Shown here piece by piece: positions 36,529-45,033 of a DNA stretch of 47,885 nt (its first letter is position 1; the number at the start of each line of letters is the position of its first letter). The DNA comes from an uncultured Lachnospiraceae bacterium. Lineage in GTDB: Bacteria > Bacillota > Clostridia > Lachnospirales > Lachnospiraceae. The DNA is taken from contig CAJUFE010000034.1 in NCBI GenBank assembly GCA_910585635.1, forward strand, positions 1 to 47,885, in the 5' to 3' direction. The notes beneath the pieces were generated by a model, which was given only the letters and a program-made list of their open reading frames with translations, did no database searches and was not told the origin of the DNA. A program made the position numbers and the translations under genes.

Positions 36529-37407
36529 TCATTCGATATTCTGGATCTGCTCCCGGATCTTTTCGATCTCGGTCTTTAAGGCGATCGCTTTATCGGCGAT
36601 CTCCAGGTCGTTGGCCTTAGATAAAGTGGTGTTCGCCTCCCGGTTCATCTCCTGGGCGATGAAATCCAGCTCCCGCCCGATGCTGCCGCCGGCCGTCAGC
36701 TTGCTCTTCATCATCTCGATGTGGCTCTTTAACCGTACCATCTCTTCATCGGTACAGATCTTATCCGCGTAGATCGTCACCTCGGTCACGATCCGGCTCT
36801 CCTCCACAGCCGCGCCGTTCAAAAGCTCGGTGACCTTCTCCGTCAGCTTCCGGCGGTATTCCTCTAAGAGCACCGGGGAACGGGCCTCGATAAAGTCCAC
36901 CAGCCCGGCCATATAGTCCAGCTTTTTCAAAAGGTCCTCTTTCAGGTTCTCCCCTTCTGTGAGCCTGGTCTTTACGAACCGCTCTGCAGCCGCCTGGATC
37001 CCCTCGGACAGCACCTTCCATAAATGCTCCTCATCCTCCGGCGCCTGCTCCATGGTCAGGACCTCCGGGCATCTCGCCAGGGTGGAGACGGTGATGTCAT
37101 CGGGGATCTTAAACTGCTGTGCCATCTGCCCAAAAGCCGCCATGTACTCGGCTGCCAGTTCTCGGTTATACTTTAAACACAGGTTCCCTTCTGTGTAGTC
37201 CTCATAGGTGATGAACAGATCCACCTTCCCCCGCTGGATATACTTTTTCAGGAGTGTACGGATGGAGGCCTCAAAATAGTTGAACTTCTTCGGCATCTTG
37301 ATGCTCAGATCCAGATACCGGTGGTTTACGGCTTTCATCTCCACAGAGATCTTGTAGGCGTCGGTGACGTTCTCGTATCTGCCGAAACCGGTCATGCTCT
37401 TTAGCAT
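36529..37407 (-). CDS. yicC: YicC/YloC-family endoribonuclease
   Basis: A 292-residue protein of the YicC/YloC family. The N-terminus MLKSMTGFGRYENVTDAYKI and VEMKAVNHRYLDLSIKMPKK, and the C-terminal domain with GRELDFIAQEMNREANTTLS and ALKTEIEKIREQIQNIE, are diagnostic. Members act in RNA turnover and stress or stationary phase. GGGAGG lies 8 nt upstream. It is the first gene of yicC-gmk-rpoZ behind a near-consensus promoter; the remA (DUF370) gene often found between yicC and gmk is absent. Confidence 0.95.
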   Translation of the reverse strand: MLKSMTGFGRYENVTDAYKISVEMKAVNHRYLDLSIKMPKKFNYFEASIRTLLKKYIQRGKVDLFITYEDYTEGNLCLKYNRELAAEYMAAFGQMAQQFKIPDDITVSTLARCPEVLTMEQAPEDEEHLWKVLSEGIQAAAERFVKTRLTEGENLKEDLLKKLDYMAGLVDFIEARSPVLLEEYRRKLTEKVTELLNGAAVEESRIVTEVTIYADKICTDEEMVRLKSHIEMMKSKLTAGGSIGRELDFIAQEMNREANTTLSKANDLEIADKAIALKTEIEKIREQIQNIE

Positions 37408-37454
37408 AGCATCAGCCTCCCTTTTGCTGTGGGTATTTTCTTAGCATCTTTTAC

Positions 37455-37483
37455 ATTATAAGGCAAGGTTTGGGGCAAGTCAA
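37455..37483 (-). promoter_or_regulatory. Promoter of yicC-gmk-rpoZ
   Basis: TTGACT (37478-37483), a 17-nt spacer, then TATAAT (37455-37460) on the minus strand: almost a full sigma-A consensus, about 48 nt before the yicC start. Confidence 0.85.
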
Positions 37484-37561
37484 TAAAAAAAGCTTTGTAA
37501 TGGGGGGCATTTGATGGTAGTATAGGGGGTAGCTGCATATGAGTTGCATAAGGTCCGCTCC

Positions 37562-37687
37562 GGGAGGGACCTGTCACAACGTCACCGCGCTCTCGCTCCA
37601 GGAAAAACGCAGCGGACGCTAAGCTCGTGAGAGACCTCGCTAAGCGCCGGCGTTTTTCAGGGGTTCCTTTTGTGACAGGACCCTCCC
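37562..37687 (+). repeat. 126-bp inverted-repeat-bounded unit, copy A
   Basis: Ends are GGGAGGGACCTGTCACAA (37562-37579) and its near-exact complement TTGTGACAGGACCCTCCC (37670-37687). Inside, GGAAAAACGC and GCGTTTTTC pair, enclosing CGCTAAGC/GCTAAGCG arms, so the whole unit can fold into one long hairpin. Outside the left end lies AAGGTCCGCTCC. No ORF fits the unit. Confidence 0.85.
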
Positions 37688-37918
37688 TACGCTACGCTAT
37701 CGGATAGCGGAGTATGATCTCGGACACGCTTGAAATAGACCGAGCTTGATATCTTTATCTGCTGTGCATCAAAAAACAGAGGTACAATGGTACTACGTCC
37801 AGTTTCACCGACGTGCGGACACCATAGATAACGAGTGCGGATCACTTAAGGTCAACGTAACGATGTAGTAGGCACTCGGAGATCGACATAACAAAAGCTT
37901 TGCCGATCACGTAGCGGA
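37688..37918. other. 231-bp centre between the two inverted units
   Basis: A non-coding-looking stretch between copies A and B. Frames on both strands are short; I recognise no transposase fragment and no RNA family. It may be the core of a composite element or ordinary spacer. Confidence 0.4.
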
Positions 37919-38044
37919 GGGTGGGTCCTGTCACAAAAGGAACCCCTAGAAGAACGTCGGCGCTTAGCGAGGTCTTTTCGAGCTTAGCGTCCGCTACGTT
38001 CTTCTCGGAGCGAGAGCGCGGTGACGTTGTGACAGGTCCCTCCC
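37919..38044 (-). repeat. 126-bp inverted-repeat-bounded unit, copy B
   Basis: The same length as copy A and in the opposite orientation, about 85-90 percent alike by eye. Ends are GGGTGGGTCCTGTCACAA (37919-37936) and TTGTGACAGGTCCCTCCC (38027-38044), flanked by GGAGCGGACC, the complement of the sequence outside copy A. It ends about 60 nt before the rqcH start, so it may lie in or near that gene's promoter or leader. Confidence 0.85.
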
Positions 38045-38102
38045 GGAGCGGACCCTCTGGTAGACTCAAAATAACACTTATACTTGTAAGGAGGCATTCA
38101 AC

Positions 38103-40037
38103 ATGGCATTTGACGGGATCACGGTCGCAGGTCTGGTGCATGAGCTGAAGTGTACGGTCGAGGGCGGGAGGATCACGAAGATCGCTCAGCCGGAGAAGGA
38201 TGAGCTATTATTTACCATAAAGAACTATAAGGACAGCTATCGGCTCTTAGTGTCTGCCAGCGCCAGTCTCCCGCTGCTGTATCTGACAGACGCGAACAAG
38301 CCCAGTCCCCTGACTGCCCCGAATTTCTGCATGCTGCTACGCAAGCATATCGGGAACGCGAAGGTTTTGGAGGTGAGCCAGCCGGGGCTGGAGCGGATCG
38401 TGGAGTTTACGCTGGAGCATCTGGACGAGATGGGCGATGTCTGCCGGAAACGGCTGATCGTGGAGCTGATGGGCAAGCACAGCAATATCATCTTCTGCAG
38501 GGAGGACGGTACGATCTTAGACAGCATCAAGCACATCTCCGCTCAGGTCAGCTCGGTCCGGGAGGTCCTTCCCGGACGGATGTATTTTATCCCCCATACC
38601 ACGGACAAGGAAGATCCCCTGACCATCTCGGAGGAACGGTTCATGGAGACGGTCTGCAGAGCGCCCATGCCGGTGGCCAAAGCCCTCTATCAGCGTCTCA
38701 CCGGGATCAGCCCGGTCATGGGGGAGGAGCTGTGCCATCTGGCCTCGATCGACGGGGACTTATCGGCTGGCCAGATCTCGGAGGCGGAGCAGGTCCATCT
38801 TTATCATACGATGGCCAGGACCATGGAGGATATCCAGGCAGGGGCCTTCTGGCCCAACATCTTATATGAAGGGGTGGAGGAGGTTTCTTTTGACGCGGCG
38901 CGGGCCGCCGGCAGTGGGGCAGCCATCTCCGAAAAAGCAGGGTCCGATCCCTATGGAACGGTCACAGCGGATCTGGGAGCGTCCGGGGAGGCTGCGGCAG
39001 AAAATGATCAGCCCTCTGACCTGGGAGAAGACCTGTCGGAAGGCCCTCTGACGGACTGGAGCGACGGGGAACCGGTGGAATTTGCCGTCCTGCCCCTTAC
39101 CTGTTTTCAGGGGAAGGGCTACAGTGCCCGCCCCTTTTCCTCCGTCAGCAGCATGCTGCAGACCTACTATGCCTCTAAGAACACGATCACCCGGATCCGC
39201 CAGCGGTCCTCCGATCTTCGGCGGGTGGTCCAGACCGCGCTGGAGCGGAACGTCAAGAAATATGATCTGCAGGAAAAGCAGCTGAAGGATACGGAAAAGC
39301 GGGAAAAGTATAAAATTTACGGGGAGCTTTTGAACACCTACGGCTATGGGATCGAAGAGGGAGCCAAGGAGTTTACCTGTCTGGACTACCACACCGGCAA
39401 GGAGGTGAAGATCCCCCTAGATCCGCAGATGACCGCTCGGGAAAATGCCCAGCGCTATTTCGAAAAGTATAATAAGCTGAAGCGCACCTATGACGCCCTG
39501 GGCGGGTTGATCCTGGACACCAAAAGGGAGATCGATCATCTGGAGTCCATCAGCGCGGCCTTGGACATCGCGCTCCAGGAAGCCGATCTGGTGCAGATCC
39601 GGGAGGAGCTTGCAGAGTACGGCTACATCAAAAAGCGCTACCCTAAAGGCAAAAAGCCGAAGATCACCAGCAAGCCCTTCCACTATCTGTCCACGGACGG
39701 CTTCCACATCTATGTGGGAAAGAATAATTACCAGAACGAGGAGCTGACCTTCAAGGTGGCCACCGGGAACGACTGGTGGTTCCACGCCAAACAGATCCCC
39801 GGCTCCCATGTGATCGTCAAGGCCGAGGGAAAGGAGCTGCCGGACCGGGTATTTGAAGAGGCCGGAGCACTGGCTGCTTATTATTCTAAGGGAAAGGACA
39901 GCGAAAAGGTAGAGATCGATTACATCCAGAAAAAGTCTGTCAAAAAAGTAGCCGGCGCCGCACCAGGGTTCGTGATCTATCACACGAATTACTCCCTGGT
40001 GGCAACGCCGTCCTGTCGGTTAAAGGAGATCTTGTAA
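38103..40037 (+). CDS. rqcH: Rqc2 homologue RqcH (NFACT family, formerly FbpA)
   Basis: RqcH binds obstructed 50S subunits carrying peptidyl-tRNA and adds C-terminal alanine tails that mark stalled peptides for decay. The NFACT-N domain starts MAFDGITVAGLVHELKCTVE and includes LIVELMGKHSNIIFCREDGT. Helix-hairpin-helix and coiled-coil segments follow (about 370-510), then the NFACT-R domain with GFHIYVGKNNYQNEELTFKV and DWWFHAKQIPGSHVIVKAEG. At 644 residues it exceeds the usual 560-590 because of an acidic, Ala/Gly-rich insertion at about 262-320. GTAAGGAGG lies just upstream. It is transcribed alone to the right. Confidence 0.96.
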   Translation: MAFDGITVAGLVHELKCTVEGGRITKIAQPEKDELLFTIKNYKDSYRLLVSASASLPLLYLTDANKPSPLTAPNFCMLLRKHIGNAKVLEVSQPGLERIVEFTLEHLDEMGDVCRKRLIVELMGKHSNIIFCREDGTILDSIKHISAQVSSVREVLPGRMYFIPHTTDKEDPLTISEERFMETVCRAPMPVAKALYQRLTGISPVMGEELCHLASIDGDLSAGQISEAEQVHLYHTMARTMEDIQAGAFWPNILYEGVEEVSFDAARAAGSGAAISEKAGSDPYGTVTADLGASGEAAAENDQPSDLGEDLSEGPLTDWSDGEPVEFAVLPLTCFQGKGYSARPFSSVSSMLQTYYASKNTITRIRQRSSDLRRVVQTALERNVKKYDLQEKQLKDTEKREKYKIYGELLNTYGYGIEEGAKEFTCLDYHTGKEVKIPLDPQMTARENAQRYFEKYNKLKRTYDALGGLILDTKREIDHLESISAALDIALQEADLVQIREELAEYGYIKKRYPKGKKPKITSKPFHYLSTDGFHIYVGKNNYQNEELTFKVATGNDWWFHAKQIPGSHVIVKAEGKELPDRVFEEAGALAAYYSKGKDSEKVEIDYIQKKSVKKVAGAAPGFVIYHTNYSLVATPSCRLKEIL

Positions 40038-40055
40038 GATCAAAAGATGGATCGC

Positions 40056-40177
40056 GGACCGTGGGGACGCCTTGAGCCAGGCTCGGTAGATCCCCGGACC
40101 GCAGGGACGCCTTGAGCCAGGCTCGGTAGATCCCCCGGACCGCAGGGACGCCTTGAGCCAGGCTCAGTAGATCCCCC
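40056..40177. repeat. Three 40-41-bp tandem repeats across the end of the DHHW gene
   Basis: Units begin GGACCG at 40056 and 40096 and again at 40137 (40, 41 and 41 bases, nearly identical). Each carries GAGCCaGGCTC, a small palindrome, and GTAGATCCC. The rightmost unit contains the stop and last three codons of the leftward DHHW gene; the other two lie between it and rqcH. Confidence 0.9.
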
Positions 40178-41312
40178 GGATCCCAAGGTCCGTGTCCAAT
40201 GTGTTCATGTTGTAGAGGATCAGCACGTCGGTCACATCCCCATGCTCCTGGATGAAGGCGGAGGGTCCCCATTTGTAGTACCGGGTGTCGAACACATAGA
40301 TCGTTTTAAAGTTATGGATGAGGAAGGGCACCATAGAATTGGCATAGCTGTCCTTGATCAGCACCAGTCCCCGGTCTGTCTCGGCCTTCTCATTCGTGAT
40401 CTGGATGAGGGGGTGGAGATTATTTAAAAAGAGGGAGTATTTATCCTTTTTCTCCACATAGTCTAAAGCGTACAGGCTATCTGTGGTCTCGCCTGTATCC
40501 TCATAAAAGACCGTGAGCGCTGCGGATGGGTCGGTGTAAACCTTGATCTCCTCCCCAGGACGGGAGTAGTCATTGACCTTAGAATAGATCGTCCCGCGAA
40601 AATCCTTGGTGGCCACCTCCATCTCCAGGTCTTCCAAGGCCACCGGCTCCAGCCCTTTTTCCCTGCAGAAAGCCAGATAGCCCGCGTAAGCCCCATAGGT
40701 GGTCCAATGGTGATCCAGCTTATAGTAGAGCGGCTCCGCTCCCTCTTTCTTGTGATCTAAAAGCGCCTGGGTGCAGTCGATCTGGTGGATGGCGGCTGTC
40801 TCATAGATCTGGGCCGCTGTGGCCAGCTGCTCCTTACCCAGGCCCGAAAAGGCAAGGGCCGGCAGCTTATCCTCATAGATACAGACCGCCGTAGGGACCA
40901 GCATCAGATCTACCTCCACCGGCTGGTCTTCCAGCTTTTCGGCAAAGGTCTTTAAGATCCCTGCGATCTGCTCCGTGTTCTGCGGTTTTTGGTAGGCTTC
41001 GATCAGATAGCCCTCCTCCCCCACATAGACCTGCCCGATCTGCCGCCTTCCCGCCAGGATCTCGGTCCTGGTCTTTAAGCTGATAAAAAGGTCTCGGAAA
41101 GGGAAATGGTCGCAGAGATAGGAATTGATCTCTTCCATAAAGCTCCCGCTCTCCACAGCCTCCCAGGTCAGCTGGGGGAAGGCCTGGAGGTAGCGGTTCT
41201 CATTCTCAGAAAAGTCCTTCTTCGCAGAGGTTAAAAAGCCGATAGAGAGCGCCAGGACACCTGCCGCCAGCAAGGCGGGCAGGAGGGCGCGGTAGGTTCT
41301 TTCTTTATCCAT
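40164..41312 (-). CDS. DHHW-family protein, probable glycan O-acetylation partner
   Basis: A 382-residue protein with an N-terminal membrane anchor (LLPALLAAGVLALSIGFL) and an extracellular AlgJ/AlgX-like domain. The family signature DHHW is in YYKLDHHWTTYGAY near residue 210, and a later LVLIKDSYANSMVPFL carries the candidate nucleophile serine. DHHW proteins work beside MBOAT acyltransferases that pass acetyl groups across the membrane. ATG 41312 (MDKERTYRALL) is chosen over an upstream in-frame ATG because the anchor then begins correctly; AAGGAAA lies upstream. Confidence 0.88.
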   Translation of the reverse strand: MDKERTYRALLPALLAAGVLALSIGFLTSAKKDFSENENRYLQAFPQLTWEAVESGSFMEEINSYLCDHFPFRDLFISLKTRTEILAGRRQIGQVYVGEEGYLIEAYQKPQNTEQIAGILKTFAEKLEDQPVEVDLMLVPTAVCIYEDKLPALAFSGLGKEQLATAAQIYETAAIHQIDCTQALLDHKKEGAEPLYYKLDHHWTTYGAYAGYLAFCREKGLEPVALEDLEMEVATKDFRGTIYSKVNDYSRPGEEIKVYTDPSAALTVFYEDTGETTDSLYALDYVEKKDKYSLFLNNLHPLIQITNEKAETDRGLVLIKDSYANSMVPFLIHNFKTIYVFDTRYYKWGPSAFIQEHGDVTDVLILYNMNTLDTDLGIRGIY

Positions 41313-41449
41313 GAGCAGGTGTATTTCCTTTACTTTTCCTTTACTTTTGATCGTGGCGGCATGTATGTCAAATGCCGTGGCAACCGCATGGTGGTCACCC
41401 GTCCGTCTCTGGATACCAGGCAGCCGACTCACATAACATGCATGCTGTC

Positions 41450-42910
41450 TTAAAACCGGAAATATAAGAACGGGTTATAGGTATCGCCTACCAGGTAGGC
41501 GGTCGTCAGGAGAAATAAGCCCACATAGCCCAGACCGGTCAGCAGGGAGAGCAGGCGCTTGACGCCGCTCCCGACCCTTTCGCACTTCTCCTGGAGCCAG
41601 GGGTAGAGAGGAAAGGCCAGAAGGACCGCCGTGAGGAGGACTAAGCCGTACTCCTGCAGATACCAGAGACATTCCTTCCCTACCCATCCATTGCCCGCCA
41701 TCCCAGCCATAGCTGTGAGATAGCTGCCCAGGGCCTGCATATCGTCGAACACGAAGAGCACAAAGCCCACCACCACGATCAGGATCGTATAGCCATGGCG
41801 GAGGATGGCGTGGAGCTTTTCCAGCTGCTTTCCCCACACATATTTTTCCAATACCAACAAGATCCCATAGTACAAGCCCCAGAGGACGAAATTCCAGGCC
41901 GCTCCGTGCCACAATCCGGTCAGGAACCAGACGATCAGCATGTTGCCCAGATGTCTGGCCACGCCCTTCCGGTTCCCGCCCAGTGGGATGTATACATAAT
42001 CCCTAAACCAGGTGGACAGGGAGATATGCCATCGCCGCCAGAAATCCGTGATCGACACCGCGCTCAATGGGTAACGGAAGTTCTCCGGGAAATGGAAGCC
42101 CAGCATCCAGCCCATCCCGATCGCCATATCGCTGTAGGCGCTGAAATCAAAATAGAGCTGCAGGGTAAATGCGGCCGCTCCCAGCCAACAAGCCGCCGCA
42201 GAGATCTCCCCTGCCGTGCCTAAAAGGCGCAGTTCCTCCCACAGAGCCCCTGCCTGGTTGGCGATCAGGACCTTTTTGAACATCCCCTGCATGAACCGCA
42301 GGATGCCCCGCTCCATCTCCTCCCCAGAGGTGGACCGTCGGTGCAGCTCCTCATTGACCGTGGCAAAACGGACGATAGGCCCTGCCACCAGCTGGGGGAA
42401 CATGGACACATAGGTCAGGTAGGTCAGATAGTCCTTCTCCACCGGCACCTCTCCACGGTACAGATCGATCGTGTAGCTCATGGTCTGAAAGGTGAAAAAG
42501 CTGATCCCGATGGGGAGTCCGATCTCAAGGAGAGGGAATGCCGTGCCAAACACCCCGTTCACCGTCCCGATCACAAAGTCCGCGTATTTAAAAAAGGCCA
42601 GCACCGAAAGGTTGATCAGCACGGAGCAGCAGAGGAAAAACCACTTTTTCCCCTGGGTGCTGCCAAAACGGGTCATGAGCCGGCCATTGGTATAGTCCAC
42701 CGCCGAGGCGAAGAGCATCAGCAGGATGTAGACCGGCTCTCCCCATGCGTAAAAGACCAGGCTGAAGGCCAGCAGGATCCCGTTCTTCAGAGGGATCACA
42801 AGTCTCTGCCCACGCCCCTTTCCCACCAGACAGATCAGGGCGGTCCCATGATACAGGACCAGGCATAAGGGCAGAAAAAAGAACAAAAAAGGAATGCTGC
42901 TAAAGACCAT
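41450..42910 (-). CDS. MBOAT-family O-acyltransferase (AlgI/DltB-like)
   Basis: A 486-residue integral membrane acyltransferase with about ten to twelve segments. MBOAT markers are QLVAGPIVRFATVNEEL, the FRYPLSAVSITDFWRRWHIS and FRDYVYIPLGGNRKG stretches, and the catalytic histidine in LTGLWHGAAWNFVLWGLYYG. Such proteins move acetyl groups from the cytoplasm to an exported polysaccharide or wall polymer. The DHHW gene downstream and the DUF4358 lipoprotein gene upstream (14 nt) complete a set known in clostridia; the modified polymer cannot be named from here. Confidence 0.93.
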   Translation of the reverse strand: MVFSSIPFLFFFLPLCLVLYHGTALICLVGKGRGQRLVIPLKNGILLAFSLVFYAWGEPVYILLMLFASAVDYTNGRLMTRFGSTQGKKWFFLCCSVLINLSVLAFFKYADFVIGTVNGVFGTAFPLLEIGLPIGISFFTFQTMSYTIDLYRGEVPVEKDYLTYLTYVSMFPQLVAGPIVRFATVNEELHRRSTSGEEMERGILRFMQGMFKKVLIANQAGALWEELRLLGTAGEISAAACWLGAAAFTLQLYFDFSAYSDMAIGMGWMLGFHFPENFRYPLSAVSITDFWRRWHISLSTWFRDYVYIPLGGNRKGVARHLGNMLIVWFLTGLWHGAAWNFVLWGLYYGILLVLEKYVWGKQLEKLHAILRHGYTILIVVVGFVLFVFDDMQALGSYLTAMAGMAGNGWVGKECLWYLQEYGLVLLTAVLLAFPLYPWLQEKCERVGSGVKRLLSLLTGLGYVGLFLLTTAYLVGDTYNPFLYFRF

Positions 42911-42924
42911 ATCCCTCTCCCGCC

Positions 42925-43785
42925 CTACTGGATCCCTGCCTGGATGATCTGGCGGATGGCATCGGCCTGCTCAGAGATGACCAGGTAGACATAGTTGCCC
43001 TGTACCTGCACGGAGCTCTTATCCACGATCTGGAACTGATCCGGCAGGTAATTCTCCATCTCCGACCGCTTCTGGTCGATCACCGTCTGGAGGGCGGCGC
43101 TCAAAGTCCCGGTGCTCCCGCTGTCCTTTGCCTTTAAGATCACAACCGTCTCCGCTGATATGGCCGCCTCGGACATGGAGAAGACATACTCGTCCAATGT
43201 GCTCACATCGATCCCGTAATAATTAGCGATAAAATCGTCCGGGACCACCATGGGGGCGTTCAGCGCTACCTTCTGACCGATCTCCTCATAGATCCCCGCC
43301 ACGCTCTTGCCGCCCTGCTGGGTATCGGAGGCTGGCGCATCTGTCACCTGCCCATCCGTCGGCGCCTGCCCCTGGGTCTCTTCCTGGGAGGCCGATCCGG
43401 CAGCAGCGCCATCTCCTCCCGGAGCATCGGTCCCGGCCTGCTGTCCATCGGAGGTCTCTGCATCTTTCACGGTTTTATCTGTCTTGTCATCTGTGTCCTT
43501 ATCCTTCTCTTTATCGGCGTCCGCCTCCTTTGAAGCCTTTTCGTCCTCTGCTCCCTTTGGCGCCTCCGTTTTTTCAGCGTCTTTATCGCCCTTTGCCCCG
43601 CTATCCTTCTCTGGAGCATCCTCGCTCCCGCTCCCGTCCTTGGCGGCTGTCGTCTCCGCTCCTGTCTGTGCCTCTGTCCCGGCTGCGGTGGTCTGCTCCG
43701 GCTTCTCCGCCTGTCCGCAGGCCCCTAACATGATCACTGCCCCCAGGAGGCAGACATTTTTTCTAAGGTCGATCTTCTTTCTCAT
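42925..43785 (-). CDS. DUF4358-type lipoprotein
   Basis: A 286-residue lipoprotein: KKIDLRK, a hydrophobic stretch, lipobox MLGAC (Cys at 23). Then comes a roughly 135-residue linker very rich in Asp, Glu, Lys, Ala and Thr (ADADKEKDKDTDDKTDKT), and a roughly 125-residue C-terminal domain (SVAGIYEEIGQKVALNAPMV, YYGIDVSTLDEYVFSMSEAA) of the DUF4358 type. It stands at the head of the MBOAT-DHHW pair, as in other clostridia, so a role in surface glycan acetylation is inferred. Confidence 0.85.
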   Translation of the reverse strand: MRKKIDLRKNVCLLGAVIMLGACGQAEKPEQTTAAGTEAQTGAETTAAKDGSGSEDAPEKDSGAKGDKDAEKTEAPKGAEDEKASKEADADKEKDKDTDDKTDKTVKDAETSDGQQAGTDAPGGDGAAAGSASQEETQGQAPTDGQVTDAPASDTQQGGKSVAGIYEEIGQKVALNAPMVVPDDFIANYYGIDVSTLDEYVFSMSEAAISAETVVILKAKDSGSTGTLSAALQTVIDQKRSEMENYLPDQFQIVDKSSVQVQGNYVYLVISEQADAIRQIIQAGIQ

Positions 43786-43810
43786 CTATCCGGTTCCTTT
43801 CCTCGCTCGT

Positions 43811-44011
43811 CTATCTTTCTCGGCTCGTTTCTTCTTTTCTGCTCGTTCTTCTTTTCTGCCTGTTCTTCTTTCTCTGTTCGCTCTTCTTAAGCGCTTGTTC
43901 TTCTTTTCCGTCGTTCTTCTTTCTCTTCTCGCTCTTCTTAACCGCTTGTTCTTCTCTTCCGCCCGTTCTTCTTTCTCTGCTCGCTCTTCTTAACCGCTTG
44001 TTCTTCTCTTC
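43811..44011 (-). repeat. Purine-rich 52-bp tandem repeat upstream of the DUF4358 gene
   Basis: On the minus strand the unit GAAGAGAAGAACAAGCGGTT plus 32 more bases occurs at 44011-43960 (52), 43959-43909 (51) and 43908-43857 (52), with a shorter fourth remnant to 43811. The strand is mostly A and G. Unit lengths of 52/51/52 shift the reading frame at each copy, so although one frame is open for 67 codons (all Lys, Arg and Glu), the repeat is probably not selected as protein. It would form the leader or spacer of the surface cluster transcript. Confidence 0.85.
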
Positions 44012-44014
44012 CAT

Positions 44015-44064
44015 GACCGCAAGGTACTGCGGCGGTCAGATAGACGACCCTAAAAAGGGCCGTC
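44015..44064 (-). terminator. Two hairpins after the SGNH gene
   Basis: On the minus strand GACGGCCCT, TTTT, AGGGTCGTC (44043-44064) is a 9-bp stem with one G-U pair. A second stem GACCGC/GCGGTC (44015-44037) follows. No T-run follows either, so termination would be weak or attenuating. Confidence 0.45.
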
Positions 44065-44109
44065 CCGGTCACTTCATGATATGGTTACAAAACACTTTTG
44101 GAAGGGATC

Positions 44110-45033
44110 TTACTGCTCTGTCTGCTGCCCTTCTGTTTCCTGCTGGCCTTCATTGGTCTGCTGAGCGGTCTTTCCCACGCCGTCTGCCGGATAAGCGCAG
44201 GTCCCCTCGATCTGGGATCTGGCATATTCCCGCAGCACCAGGGACCAGACATCATAGGCCGCCGTGGTCTGATGGACATAGTTATCGCTGCAGTATGCTG
44301 GCGCCAGATCGCCGTTGGCATCGGACAACGGGGTGGCCAGATCCATAAAGCCCCAGCCATTCTCCAGGGCCATCTGCTTTAACAGCTCATTGAACATGCG
44401 GATATTGTCATTCTGCAGGTTCCCCTTGCCCTTGCCCCGCAGCGTGTAGGTCATGCTGATCACATGGATCTGGGCATCAGGACAATTGGCCTTGATATTG
44501 GCGATCACCTGGGCGTAGCAGGCACAGGTATCCTGCAGGGTCCCCATGTTCATATCATTTAAACCAAAAAACAAAAACACCTTCTTCGCCTGCAGCATCC
44601 CCAGAGACTCCCATACTGGGCGCTGCTGGCCCTGAAAGATCGGATGGACGCTCTTGCCGCCCACCGGCCACAGGGCATTATGGACGGAAAAGCTGCCGGA
44701 GGCCAAAAACTGCATCCGGCCCAGATAGGTGTTCCGCCGCCCTACGGCATAATTGCGGAAGCCCATCATCACCGAATCCCCCACGAACACCGAGCCGTCA
44801 AAAAAAGCGTCGATCTCTTCCTCTGTAGCGGCCACAGGCAGCGTCTGCTCCTGTGCTCCGGCTGTCTGGGATGCCCCATCACCGCCTGTACCCGGCCCGT
44901 CCTGGGCCGTCCCGTCCCGATGGATCACCGTCACGTCACCAGCCGGCGCGGCAAAAACAGAAGCGGGACTGGTACCGGCGATCAAAAGCGCCGACAGCCC
45001 GCTGAACAATCGATATCTCCATACCTTATCCAT
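44110..45033 (-). CDS. Secreted SGNH/GDSL hydrolase
   Basis: A 307-residue exported esterase or acetyltransferase-like protein. The signal peptide is residues 1-28 (LFSGLSALLIAGTSPASVFA). The SGNH blocks are visible: block I FVGDSVMMG with the serine at 87, block III FGLNDMN with the asparagine at 159, and block V DNYVHQT with the catalytic histidine. A Gln/Glu/Thr tail ends the protein. ATG 45033 is preceded by GGCAGG; the longer in-frame reading runs over direct repeats. Its place before the DUF4358-MBOAT-DHHW genes suggests it adds, moves or removes acetyl groups on the same glycan (inference). Confidence 0.88.
   Translation of the reverse strand: MDKVWRYRLFSGLSALLIAGTSPASVFAAPAGDVTVIHRDGTAQDGPGTGGDGASQTAGAQEQTLPVAATEEEIDAFFDGSVFVGDSVMMGFRNYAVGRRNTYLGRMQFLASGSFSVHNALWPVGGKSVHPIFQGQQRPVWESLGMLQAKKVFLFFGLNDMNMGTLQDTCACYAQVIANIKANCPDAQIHVISMTYTLRGKGKGNLQNDNIRMFNELLKQMALENGWGFMDLATPLSDANGDLAPAYCSDNYVHQTTAAYDVWSLVLREYARSQIEGTCAYPADGVGKTAQQTNEGQQETEGQQTEQ

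Noticed and set aside
37842..38141. 99-codon ORF on the minus strand over repeat copy B
   Set aside because: It overlaps the start of rqcH and the hairpin unit, has no recognisable motif, and its apparent codons follow from the inverted repeat.
43811..44014. 67-codon Lys/Arg/Glu-rich ORF in the tandem repeat
   Set aside because: Repeat units of 52/51/52 bases change frame, so the open frame follows from the low stop frequency of purine-rich DNA; no ribosome binding site is visible.
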